NCBI RefSeq assembly: GCF_022759505.1
Contig: NZ_CP094289.1
Location: forward strand, 62,001 to 126,000
Source of the DNA: Georgenia sp. TF02-10
GTDB taxonomy: Bacteria > Actinomycetota > Actinomycetes > Actinomycetales > Actinomycetaceae
Direction of reading: 5' to 3'
Length of the DNA: 64,000 nt
Position numbers and translations under genes: made by a program. Position 1 is the first letter of the stretch; the number at the start of each line of letters is the position of its first letter. The notes beneath the pieces were generated by a model, which did not search any database, was not told the DNA's origin, and saw nothing but the letters and a program-made list of their open reading frames with translations. Positions 16,397-23,594 of the stretch are shown in pieces.

Positions 16397-18075
16397 GGGT
16401 CGCCGTCATCGGCGCCAGCGGCAACGTCGGCTCCGCGGTCCTGCGGGCGCTGGCCGCCGAGCCGGCGGTGACCTCGGTGCTCGGCGTCGCCCGGCGCCTG
16501 CCGGACCGGTCGGCCCCGCCGTTCGACGCCGCGGACTGGCTGAGCCTGGACCTGGCCGCGGAGGACGAGGCCGACGTCGTCGACCGGCTGGCCACCGCGC
16601 TCGCCGGGGCGGACGCCGTCGTCCACCTCGCCTGGGCGATCCAGCCGAACACCGAGCGGGACTACATGCGCCGGCTCAACGTCGGGGGCACCCGCCGGGT
16701 AGCCGACGCGGCCGTCCGGGCCGGGGTGCGGCACCTGGTGGTCGCCTCCTCCTGGGGGGTGTACTCCCCGGTGCAGGACGACGTCCCGCGCACCGAGGAC
16801 GCGCCCCGGGAGGGCATCCGCTCCTCCCACTACAGCGTGGACAAGGCAGCCCAGGAGCGGGTGCTCGACGAGCTGGAGGCCGAGCACCCGGAGATCACCG
16901 TCACCCGGATGCGCACCGCGCTGATCTTCCAGGCCGACGCCGGCGCGGAGATCGCCAGGTACTTCCTCGGCCCGTTCGTGCCGCTCGGGCTGCTGCGCCC
17001 CGGCGTGCTGCCCGTGCTGCCGCTGCCGGGGCACCTACGGCTGCAGGTCGTCCACGCCGACGACGCCGGCCGGGCCTACGCCACCGTGGTCGCCCAGCGG
17101 GCCGGCGGGGCGTTCAACGTCGCCGCCGCGGACACCCTGTGGCCGGTGGACCTGGCCCGGATCCTCGACCACGGCCACATCGTGCCGGTCCCCCCGGCCC
17201 TCGTCCGCCCGCTGGTGCACTACGCCTGGCGGGCCCGGCTGGTGGCCGCCGACGCCGGCTGGCTGGACATGGGGCTGGGCGTGCCGGTGATGGACACCAC
17301 CCGGATCCGCGCGCTCGGCTGGCGGGAGACCCGCTCCGCCGAGGACGCGCTGCGCGAGCTGCTGGACGGCCTGCGCGACCGCCGCGGGCTGGCCAGCCCG
17401 GTCCTGCGGGCGAAGGACCGGAACTTCGGCGGGCCGGTGGAGTCAGCGCCGGCGCGGGCCGGCCTCGGGAACGGGCGCGGCAGGGGCGGGGCCGGCGCCG
17501 GGGGCGGTGCCGGCGGCGGGGGACGGCACCGCTCGCCGGCCCTCGCGGCCGCCGTCGGGCCCGCGCACGTCCCGCCGCACCTCGACGCCGGGCTGCTCGG
17601 GCTGTACCTCTCCGACCACCTGACCGGCGCCACCGCCGGCCTCGGCCGGATGACCCGGATGGCCGAGGCGTACGCCGACACCCCGATGGCCGACGACCTC
17701 GCCGCCATGGCCAGCCAGCTCCGCGAGGAGCGGGACCTGCTGCGCGAGCTCATCCACGCCCTCGGCCTGCGGCAGCGGCCCTACCGGCAGGCGGCCGCGC
17801 AGGCCGGGGAGCTGGTGGGCCGGCTGAAGCTGAACCGACGGGTCCTCACCCGGTCCCCGATGACCCCGCTGCTGGAGATCGAGGTCATGCGCGGCGCGGT
17901 GCTGGGCAAGCTCGGCGTGTGGCAGACCCTCGCCGACCACGCCGAGGAGCTGGGCCTGCCCGCGGAGACGTTCGTGTCCCTGGCGGACCGGGCCCGGGAC
18001 CAGGCGGCCACGCTGGACCTGCTGCACGAGCGGTCCCGCCGGACCGCCTTCCGGGGCGGCTCCGGCACGGACTGA
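16372..18075 (+). CDS. NAD-dependent epimerase/dehydratase fused to a C-terminal helical (ferritin-like) domain
   Basis: 567 residues. Residues ~8-345 are an extended SDR: V-A-V-I-G-A-S-G-N-V-G-S-A-V, S-S-W-G-V-Y-S, then a Y-x-x-x-K active-site pair in H-Y-S-V-D-K. A Gly/Arg/Ala linker (~360-395) leads to a ~165-residue all-helical domain from about 400 with H-L-D-A-G-L-L-G-L-Y-L-S-D-H, an E-E-R-D-L-L-R-E-L block and two more amphipathic helices, a four-helix-bundle pattern. That domain normally appears to be a stand-alone protein; here it is joined. Homology places the ancestral start at the second ATG (16393). It is coupled to the upstream dehydrogenase. Confidence 0.85.
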   Translation: MTDGGDGMRVAVIGASGNVGSAVLRALAAEPAVTSVLGVARRLPDRSAPPFDAADWLSLDLAAEDEADVVDRLATALAGADAVVHLAWAIQPNTERDYMRRLNVGGTRRVADAAVRAGVRHLVVASSWGVYSPVQDDVPRTEDAPREGIRSSHYSVDKAAQERVLDELEAEHPEITVTRMRTALIFQADAGAEIARYFLGPFVPLGLLRPGVLPVLPLPGHLRLQVVHADDAGRAYATVVAQRAGGAFNVAAADTLWPVDLARILDHGHIVPVPPALVRPLVHYAWRARLVAADAGWLDMGLGVPVMDTTRIRALGWRETRSAEDALRELLDGLRDRRGLASPVLRAKDRNFGGPVESAPARAGLGNGRGRGGAGAGGGAGGGGRHRSPALAAAVGPAHVPPHLDAGLLGLYLSDHLTGATAGLGRMTRMAEAYADTPMADDLAAMASQLREERDLLRELIHALGLRQRPYRQAAAQAGELVGRLKLNRRVLTRSPMTPLLEIEVMRGAVLGKLGVWQTLADHAEELGLPAETFVSLADRARDQAATLDLLHERSRRTAFRGGSGTD

Positions 18076-18137
18076 CCCGGCCGACGGCGCCCCCGCCGGG
18101 CCCGGACCGCTCCCGCGCCCGGGCGTCCCCACCCGCC

Positions 18138-18179
18138 CCGCACCCGGCGGCGCCCGCCCCGCACCCGGCGGCGCCCGCC
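18138..18179. repeat. Two perfect 21-bp tandem copies
   Basis: Identical 21-bp units at 18138-18158 and 18159-18179, in the 198-bp gap after the epimerase fusion gene. The stretch is C/G only apart from one A per unit and has no open reading frame of its own. Confidence 0.75.
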
Positions 18180-18273
18180 CTGCGTCCCGGCGGCGACGGG
18201 CGCCGGACCAATCCCCGCGGGCCCGCGCCGCCGGCGCCAGACCCACCCATAGACCCCTACCGAGGAGGAAGCG

Positions 18274-18753
18274 ATGACCGACAACGACGGCGCCGCGAAG
18301 GTGTCCGACCTGATCAAGGGCATCCGCGTCGCGATGCTCACCACCACGTCCACCGAGGGCGGGCTGCGCTCCCGGCCGCTGGCCACCCAGGACGTCGACT
18401 TCGACGGCGACGTCTACTTCATCGTCGAGCGCGACTCCAGCGCCGTCGCCGACGTCACGAACCACGGCGCCGTCAACGTCGCCTACGTCGGCGACAGCAC
18501 CTGGGTCTCGCTCTCCGGCACCGCCCGCGTCCTGCCCGACTCGCCCAAGCTCGCCGAGCTGTGGAACACCTTCACCGACGCCTGGCTGCACGGCGGCCCG
18601 GACGACCCGAACAACGTGCTGCTGCACGTGCAGGCCGAGTCGGCGGAGTACTGGGACGCGCCCGGGGCCAAGGTCGTCCAGCTCGCCAACCTGGTGCGGT
18701 CCAAGGTCACCGGCAAGCGGGTGGAGGGCGACTCCGGCACCGTCTCGCTGTAG
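18274..18753 (+). CDS. Pyridoxamine 5'-phosphate oxidase-related FMN-binding protein (general stress protein 26 type)
   Basis: 159 residues with GAGGAGG upstream. The split-barrel pattern is clear: V-A-M-L-T-T-T-S-T-E-G-G-L-R-S-R-P-L (about 18-35), F-D-G-D-V-Y-F-I-V near 43, S-G-T-A-R-V-L-P near 80, and the Y-W-D-A-P-G-A-K-V-V-Q segment near 130. These match the GSP26/YdaG subgroup, small FMN or F420 binders induced by stress rather than vitamin B6 synthesis enzymes. It stands 7 bp before the repair gene and may be co-transcribed with it. Confidence 0.87.
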   Translation: MTDNDGAAKVSDLIKGIRVAMLTTTSTEGGLRSRPLATQDVDFDGDVYFIVERDSSAVADVTNHGAVNVAYVGDSTWVSLSGTARVLPDSPKLAELWNTFTDAWLHGGPDDPNNVLLHVQAESAEYWDAPGAKVVQLANLVRSKVTGKRVEGDSGTVSL

Positions 18754-18760
18754 GCCGGCG

Positions 18761-19351
18761 GTGCGGCTCTGGTCCCTGCACCCGCGCTACCTCGACCGGC
18801 AGGGCCTGACCGCCTGCTGGCGGGAGGCGCTCCTGGCGCAGGCGGTCCTGGCCGGGCGGACCCGCGGCTACCGCCAGCACAGTCAGCTCCGCCGGTTCCG
18901 CGGTCAGCCCGACCCGCTGGCCGCGGTGGGTGCGTACCTGGGCGGGGTCGCCGCCGAGGCCGCGGCCCGGGGGTACCGGTTCGACACCGCGCGCATCCTC
19001 CGGCCGGCAGTCGTGGCCGGTGGCCCGGAGGAGACGGGGACGCAGGAACCGTCCCTTCCCCTCAGCGGCCGACTGACGCCGGCGGCCGGGGGCGGTCCGC
19101 CGATGCCCGGGGGCGTCCTCCCGCAGGCGCCGGCACCGGCATCGCAGGGCGGCCTTCCAGTGCGCGTGCCGCCGGTACCGGTGACGGCCGGGCAGGTGGC
19201 GCACGAGTGGGCGCACCTGATGGCCAAGCTGGCGGTGCGCAGCCCCGACCTAGCCGCGGCGCATGCAGCGGTCCACCAGCCGGCGGTGCACCCGTTGTTC
19301 GTCGTCGTGCCCGGGCCGGTGGAGCCCTGGGAACGCAGTGCCGATGGTTAG
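18761..19351 (+). CDS. Pyrimidine dimer DNA glycosylase (endonuclease V, Pyr_excise family)
   Basis: 196 residues from GTG 18761. The N-terminus M-R-L-W-S-L-H-P-R-Y-L-D-R-Q-G-L, then W-R-E-A-L-L-A-Q-A-V-L, G-Y-R-Q-H-S-Q-L-R-R-F, and the C-terminal block H-E-W-A-H-L-M-A-K-L are the conserved parts of bacterial relatives of phage T4 endonuclease V. It would excise UV dimers. Residues ~88-140 are a Gly/Pro-rich low-complexity insert that splits the domain. The SplB-like gene 0.8 kb away also belongs to UV-lesion-related families. Confidence 0.8.
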   Translation: MRLWSLHPRYLDRQGLTACWREALLAQAVLAGRTRGYRQHSQLRRFRGQPDPLAAVGAYLGGVAAEAAARGYRFDTARILRPAVVAGGPEETGTQEPSLPLSGRLTPAAGGGPPMPGGVLPQAPAPASQGGLPVRVPPVPVTAGQVAHEWAHLMAKLAVRSPDLAAAHAAVHQPAVHPLFVVVPGPVEPWERSADG

Positions 19352-19435
19352 GCGCCCGCGCGGTGAGCCGCGCGTCCGGCTCGCGCTGGCCTCCGGGACC
19401 ATGCGACAGCACCGCGCACGCGGCCACACACGTGC

Positions 19436-19531
19436 GCGAGAAGTAACACAAACTCGGAGTGACCGATCTCTGCTGCGGCGGGATTCCGCCAGACCGGACC
19501 AGGGCCGCCCCGCGATTGTGTTACTTCTTGC
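19436..19531. repeat. 16-bp inverted repeats flanking 64 bp, AT-rich arms
   Basis: GCGAGAAGTAACACAA at 19436-19451 is matched by its reverse complement at 19516-19531 with one mismatch. The arms are unusually AT-rich for this DNA. It sits between convergent genes (PDG right, MORN left). A 64-nt loop is large for a terminator; a miniature mobile element or paired protein sites are possible. I see no clear target-site duplication. Confidence 0.65.
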
Positions 19532-19615
19532 ACGCCGGCGGTGACCGCCGGCCCCGGCGTCGGGCGCTCGGAACGCCACGGCGGGCGGCAAGGCCTCGCC
19601 GGGCGCCGGCAGCGC

Positions 19616-20026
19616 TCAGCCGCGGTGGTTGCTGACCTTCTTCACCGAGCCGTCCGGGTTGTAGTAGGTCCACTCGCCGCGCTTCTTGCCGAGGGCGTAG
19701 TCGCCCTCGTCCATCAGGGACCCGGTGTCGAACCAGCGCCGCCAGTGGCCGTCCTGGACGCCGTCGACGAAGGAGCCCTCCTGCATCGGCCCGCCGCCCT
19801 GCCGGTACCAGACCCACGGACCGTGCAGCTCGCCGTGCCGCAGCGAGCCGCGCGCGCTGAGCGAGCCGTCGGCGAAGTAGTACGTCCACTCGCCGTGCTT
19901 CTTGCCCGCCAGGTAGCTGCCCCGCCCCGAGACGGTGGTGCCGTCCTTGAAGTACTCGGTCCACTCCCCCGTCCGCTGCCCGTCGGCATCGGTCGGTCCG
20001 GACTCGTGCCGCGCCTTGATCGCCAT
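19616..20026 (-). CDS. MORN/YwqK-type repeat protein
   Basis: 136 residues built almost wholly of repeats of the form D-G-x-x-x-G-x-W-T-x-Y-[FY]-x-D-G-[ST], about five copies spaced 22-26 residues. Copies include T-G-E-W-T-E-Y-F-K-D-G-T and R-G-E-W-T-Y-Y-N-P-D-G-S. This is the MORN_2 pattern seen in YwqK-like proteins, some annotated as toxin-antitoxin antitoxins. No partner toxin is adjacent. Function unknown; likely a beta-rich binding protein in the cytoplasm. Confidence 0.8.
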   Translation of the reverse strand: MAIKARHESGPTDADGQRTGEWTEYFKDGTTVSGRGSYLAGKKHGEWTYYFADGSLSARGSLRHGELHGPWVWYRQGGGPMQEGSFVDGVQDGHWRRWFDTGSLMDEGDYALGKKRGEWTYYNPDGSVKKVSNHRG

Positions 20027-20128
20027 GGGCACACTCTGCCCGCCGTCGCCGCGCAGAGACGTCAGAACAGCGCAAGCGTCGCTCAGGGCAGCGTGGGTTC
20101 CGCGCCGGGCGGCGCGAATCCCCCTCCG

Positions 20129-20191
20129 AGCAGCGTGGGCTCGGATCAGAGCAGCGTGGGCTCGGATCAGAGCAGCGTGGGCTGGGATCAG
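20129..20191. repeat. Three 21-bp tandem copies at the 3' end of the SplB-like gene
   Basis: Units at 20129-20149, 20150-20170 and 20171-20191, with a degenerate fourth copy inside the gene's last codons. Read leftward each unit encodes T-L-[LF]-stop, so the gene's terminal codons and stop are repeated downstream in the same frame. Confidence 0.85.
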
Positions 20192-21225
20192 AACAGCGTG
20201 AGCTGGTCCGGCCCGGTGACGGCGGGCGGCGCCGCGGCGGCAGGCGGCTCCGCCGTCGCCGGCCGCAGCCTGCGCGCCGGCCGCCGCCGGTCGAACCCGT
20301 GCGCCCGGCGCGCCCGGGCGGCCCGCTCGCCGAGCCACTGGCGGTACTCCTTGGTCACGTAGGAGCCGGAGCCGTACAGGCGGCGGTAGCGGGGGACCAG
20401 GTCGGGGTGCTCGCGGCCGAGCCAGGCGAGGAACCACTCCCGCGCGCCCGGCCGCAGGTGCAGCGGGCCGGTCGTGACGTCGGCGGCGCCGGCCTCGGCG
20501 AGCGCGGCGTGCAGGGCGTCGAGCTGGCTCTCGGAGTCGGTCAGCCAGGGCAGGATCGGCATGGCGAGGACGGTGCACTCGAGGCCGGCGTCGGTGACCG
20601 CCCGGACGAGGTCGAGGCGCGCCTTCGGCGTAGGCGTGCCCGGCTCGACCTGCTGCTGGAGCTCGGGGTCGACCAGGGCGAGGGAGACCGCCACGGAGAC
20701 CGGCACGCTGCGCGCTGCCTCGACGAGCAGCGGCAGGTCCCGCTTGAGCAGCGGCCCCTTGGTCAGGATGGAGAACGGCGTGCCGGACTCCGCCAGCGCG
20801 GTGATGATCCCCGGCATGAGGCGGTAGCGCCCCTCGGCCCGCATGTACGGGTCGGAGTTCGTGCCGAGGGCGACGTGCTCCCGGCCCCAGGACGGCCGGG
20901 CGAGCTCCTTGCGCAGGACGTCGACCACGTTGGTCTTGACCACGATCTGGGTGTCGAAGTCCTTGCCGGCGTCGAGGTCGAGGTACTCGTGGGTGCGCCG
21001 GGCGAAGCAGTAGGTGCACCGGTGCAGGCAGCCACGGGTGGGGTTGATGGTCCAGCGGAACGGCATCGCGGACTGCCCGGGGACCCGGTTCAGGGCGCTC
21101 TTGCAGAGCACCTCGTGGAAAGTGACGCCGTCGAAGTCGGGCGTCCGGACGCTGCGGACCAGGCCGGCGAGCGGCAGCAGGGCAGAGGGGTCCGTGGCCC
21201 CCAGCTCGCGTCCTTCCCATCGCAC
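20188..21225 (-). CDS. SplB-like radical SAM protein, Rv2578c family
   Basis: 345 residues from GTG 21225; an ATG six codons upstream (21243) falls inside a LexA-type box and also lacks a ribosome site. The start V-R-W-E-G matches this family. The [4Fe-4S] motif is C-L-H-R-C-T-Y-C (CxxxCxxC) near residue 65, followed by S-D-P-Y and L-T-K-G-P-L-L. The family is related to spore photoproduct lyase (COG1533), whose relatives repair UV thymine lesions; the real substrate of Rv2578c-type proteins is not settled. The C-terminus D-Q-L-T-L-F is copied downstream. Confidence 0.85.
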   Translation of the reverse strand: MRWEGRELGATDPSALLPLAGLVRSVRTPDFDGVTFHEVLCKSALNRVPGQSAMPFRWTINPTRGCLHRCTYCFARRTHEYLDLDAGKDFDTQIVVKTNVVDVLRKELARPSWGREHVALGTNSDPYMRAEGRYRLMPGIITALAESGTPFSILTKGPLLKRDLPLLVEAARSVPVSVAVSLALVDPELQQQVEPGTPTPKARLDLVRAVTDAGLECTVLAMPILPWLTDSESQLDALHAALAEAGAADVTTGPLHLRPGAREWFLAWLGREHPDLVPRYRRLYGSGSYVTKEYRQWLGERAARARRAHGFDRRRPARRLRPATAEPPAAAAPPAVTGPDQLTLF

Positions 21226-21599
21226 CCGTTCATTCGAACACATTTTCGACCGGAGGTCCAGGGTGGGTCAGCAGCACCCAGGCTGTGTCGCCTGCCATAG
21301 GCATCGGACCGCTGTGAGCGGTCTTCTGCCAGGTTCATGGGACCACCTGGGTTGCCAATCATGGGACAACCCGGCGCGCCTTTCCGGTGCTCGCCGGCCG
21401 GCGCCTCCCCCCGGCTCGGTCGGTGGCGGCCCTCGACGCCGTCGCGCAGCCCGAGGAGCATCTTGCGCAGCATCCACACGCCGGCCAGCTCCAGCAGCAG
21501 CGCGAAGGCGAGGGACGCCAGGGTGGCCCGCGGCCGGGACCGGATCCGGGTGAGGACCCGGGTGGTGCCGTCCGGGCGCGGTCGAGCTGCCAGGCCCAT
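21090..21599 (-). CDS. Possible small membrane protein, 3' part doubtful
   Basis: From ATG 21599, with GGGGAG five bases upstream, the first ~60 residues are Arg-rich then carry a single hydrophobic helix (A-S-L-A-F-A-L-L-L-E-L-A-G-V-W-M-L) and an amphipathic M-L-L-G-L-R-D-G-V-E segment. After that the sequence looks non-coding and the frame runs 136 nt into the SplB-like gene. I suspect either a short real gene with a frame error or a decayed one. A perfect 7-bp-stem hairpin (21307-21323) lies in the same 460-bp stretch. Confidence 0.3.
   Translation of the reverse strand: MGLAARPRPDGTTRVLTRIRSRPRATLASLAFALLLELAGVWMLRKMLLGLRDGVEGRHRPSRGEAPAGEHRKGAPGCPMIGNPGGPMNLAEDRSQRSDAYGRRHSLGAADPPWTSGRKCVRMNGCDGKDASWGPRTPLPCCRSPAWSAASGRPTSTASLSTRCSARAP
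21234..21249. promoter_or_regulatory. LexA-type SOS box
   Basis: TCGAAC, 4 bp, TTTCGA: 11 of 12 positions match the actinobacterial SOS consensus TCGAAC-N4-GTTCGA. It lies 9 bp ahead of the SplB-like start used here, where LexA would block transcription until DNA damage. Binding is inferred. Confidence 0.6.
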
Positions 21600-21702
21600 G
21601 AGGTCTCCCCGGGGCGGCCCAGACCGTCTCGCCGTCGGACAGCCTGCGGCAGGGCTGTTGGTCCCCGGCCATGGGCGCCGGCGCCCTTGCGGCTGGTGCC
21701 AG

Positions 21703-22125
21703 CTACTCCTGCCACCAGGGGGTGTCGGCGAGCTCGGCGACCCGGATGTGGTTGCCGAACGGGTCCCGCAGGCCGAAGTCGACGCCGTACGGCCGGGTGG
21801 CCGGCTCGTCGGTGATGTCGACGCCGCGCTGCACCAGCTGCTCGTAGGTGCGCTGGGCGTCGTCGCAGGTGAAGAAGAGGTGGCCGCCGGCGGCGCCCTT
21901 GGTCAGCATGTCGCGGACCTGCTCGGCGGTGCGCTCGTCCATCGACGGCGGACCGGGGCGCTCCAGCAGGATCTGGCGCCCGTCGGGCGTGGTGACGGTG
22001 AGCCACCGCATGTAGCCGAGGTCCTGGTCGTCCCCGACCGCCAGGCCGAGGGTGCCGACGTAGAAGTCCAGCGCCTCCTGCTGGTCGAGCACGTAGACCT
22101 GGCTGATGCGCAGCGTGGTGATCAT
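21703..22125 (-). CDS. VOC superfamily protein (glyoxalase-like)
   Basis: 140 residues with GGGAGGAC before ATG 22125. I-S-Q-V-Y-V-L-D-Q-Q-E-A-L-D-F-Y-V-G-T-L-G at the start and F-G-L-R-D-P-F-G-N-H-I-R-V-A-E near the end are the two VOC module ends; the final Glu is the usual metal ligand. The next gene upstream is an AraC activator read in the same direction, a common VOC-AraC pair. Likely a detoxification or ring-cleavage related enzyme; substrate unknown. Confidence 0.86.
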   Translation of the reverse strand: MITTLRISQVYVLDQQEALDFYVGTLGLAVGDDQDLGYMRWLTVTTPDGRQILLERPGPPSMDERTAEQVRDMLTKGAAGGHLFFTCDDAQRTYEQLVQRGVDITDEPATRPYGVDFGLRDPFGNHIRVAELADTPWWQE

Positions 22126-22180
22126 GGTGTCCTCCCGGTTGTGGCCGCCGCCGTCGGCGGCTCGACGGGCCCGACGCTAT

Positions 22181-22600
22181 TCACCCGGCGGGTGACGAGG
22201 CTTCTCCGAAACTGCTCGGCCTGGTCCAGCGCTTGGTGAAGCAGGTCGGCACGGGCGCCGGGGCCGCCGTCGCGCGGAACTCGCTCGGGGAGGTGCCGAC
22301 GACGTCCCGGAATGTGCGGCTGAACGTGCCGAGGCTGGTGAACCCGACGCTCATGCAGATGTCGGTCACGGTCCGGTCGGTCTCGCGCAGCAGGTTCATC
22401 GCCCGCTCCACCCGCCGCCGCTGGAGGTAGCGGTGCGGGGTCTCGCCGAAGGTGTCCCGGAAGGTGCGGATGAAGTGCGCCTCCGAGACCAGGGCGATGC
22501 GGGCGAGCGCGGGGATGTCCAGCGGCTCGGTGTAGGCGCGGTCCATGGCGTCGCGGGCCCGCAGCAGCCGGCGGTTGGCCTGCTCGGACTCCCGGCTCAC
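22181..22600 (-). CDS. AraC family regulator, HTH-only
   Basis: 139 residues from GTG 22600 with GGAGGT upstream. It is essentially only the double HTH: L-D-I-P-A-L-A-R-I-A-L-V-S-E-A-H-F-I-R-T-F near residues 28-48 and V-T-D-I-C-M-S-V-G-F-T-S-L-G-T-F-S-R-T-F near 78-98, then the G-x-S-P-S-E-F-R end. There is no sugar-binding N-domain, so a ligand would be sensed elsewhere or not at all. It probably controls the downstream VOC gene, 55 bp away. Confidence 0.88.
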   Translation of the reverse strand: MSRESEQANRRLLRARDAMDRAYTEPLDIPALARIALVSEAHFIRTFRDTFGETPHRYLQRRRVERAMNLLRETDRTVTDICMSVGFTSLGTFSRTFRDVVGTSPSEFRATAAPAPVPTCFTKRWTRPSSFGEASSPAG

Positions 22601-22771
22601 CGGTGCACCTCCGGCCGTGGGCGGCTCAGGGGCACACCCGCGCGCGCCGCGCGCGCCGCTCGCGCCGGGCCGTCCTGCCGAGTCCGCGGGCTGGCCCGGT
22701 TCGGCTCGCCTAATCTCGTCACGGGCTCCTCCTCGCCCAGCTCCTCATCCGAGTCCATCTTCGGGGGCGAC

Positions 22772-23444
22772 ATGCCGCCAGACCACCTGCCCCGGTCCCC
22801 GCGACCGCTGCCCGAGCGGGCCCGCGCGGCCCTGGGGGTCGACGGGCCGGCCTGGGCCCGGGCCGGCGCGGACGTGGCGAGCGCCGCGGCCGTCCTCAGC
22901 CTGCTGGCCGGCGGGTGGTACGGCCACGTGGCGGTGGCGCTGTTCGCCCTGGTCCTCCTCGGCGTGGTGGTGGTGCGGCTGGTCCCGCTGCCCGGGCAGC
23001 TCCAGGCGCTGACCCTCCTCGTGCTGGTGGCCGCGGCGTGGGTGGCGCTCCTCGGCGGCTACCAGCGCGTCCCCGGGCTCGACGTCGCGGCGCACGCGCT
23101 CGTCACCGGACTCCTCGCCGTCGTCACGGTCGTGCTGCTCGCCGGCACCGCCCCGGGCGGCCCGGCCGGGGGCTGGCCGGCCGGGCGCGGGCCGCGGCTG
23201 AGCGCCCGCACCGGCCCCCCTCCTCGCCACCACCGCCGTCGGGACGACGCTCGCCGTGCTGTGGGAGCTCGGCGAGTGGGTGGGCCACACCTACGGCGAC
23301 CCCGAGATCCACGTCGGCTACGACGACACCGTGGGCGACCTCGCCGCCGGCCTCCTCGGCTCCCTCCTGGCCGGCGCGATCGCCGCCTGCGTCGCCCGCG
23401 GACGGTCGGCCCGGGTCCCGGGACCGGCCCGGTCGGCGTTCTGA
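22772..23444 (+). pseudogene. Frameshifted YjdF/DUF2238-like membrane protein
   Basis: From ATG 22772 the first ~145 codons give a membrane protein with four hydrophobic segments (near residues 30-45, 48-68, 72-90 and 110-125). Coding then switches to another frame at a run of six C (23215-23220). In that frame the C-terminal part reads L-A-V-L-W-E-L-G-E-W-V-G-H-T-Y-G-D and Y-D-D-T-V-G-D-L-A-A-G, the conserved end of YjdF-like proteins, and stops at 23444. Removing one C restores a single frame. A sequencing error is as likely as a true mutation. Confidence 0.7.
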
Positions 23445-23594
23445 GCCCGGCGGGGACGTCACCACGGGAGTGACCGGCGACGGCGGACGGGTACCCGCGT
23501 CGTCCGCGCACCTGTCGTGGGCGGGACGCTCGGCGGTGCGCGGGGAGCCGGACGTGCCGGCGAGCTCGTCGGGCGAGCGGGCCGCGCCAGCGAC

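Noticed and set aside
18138-18179. Possible CRISPR or attachment-site repeat.
   Set aside because: Only two units, directly adjacent without spacers, C/G-rich and next to a gene end; it fits simple tandem duplication.
21307-21323. Perfect 7-bp-stem hairpin (GACCGCT, GTG, AGCGGTC).
   Set aside because: Short, without a T-tract, and no supported gene ends there; kept only as a note in the doubtful small gene.
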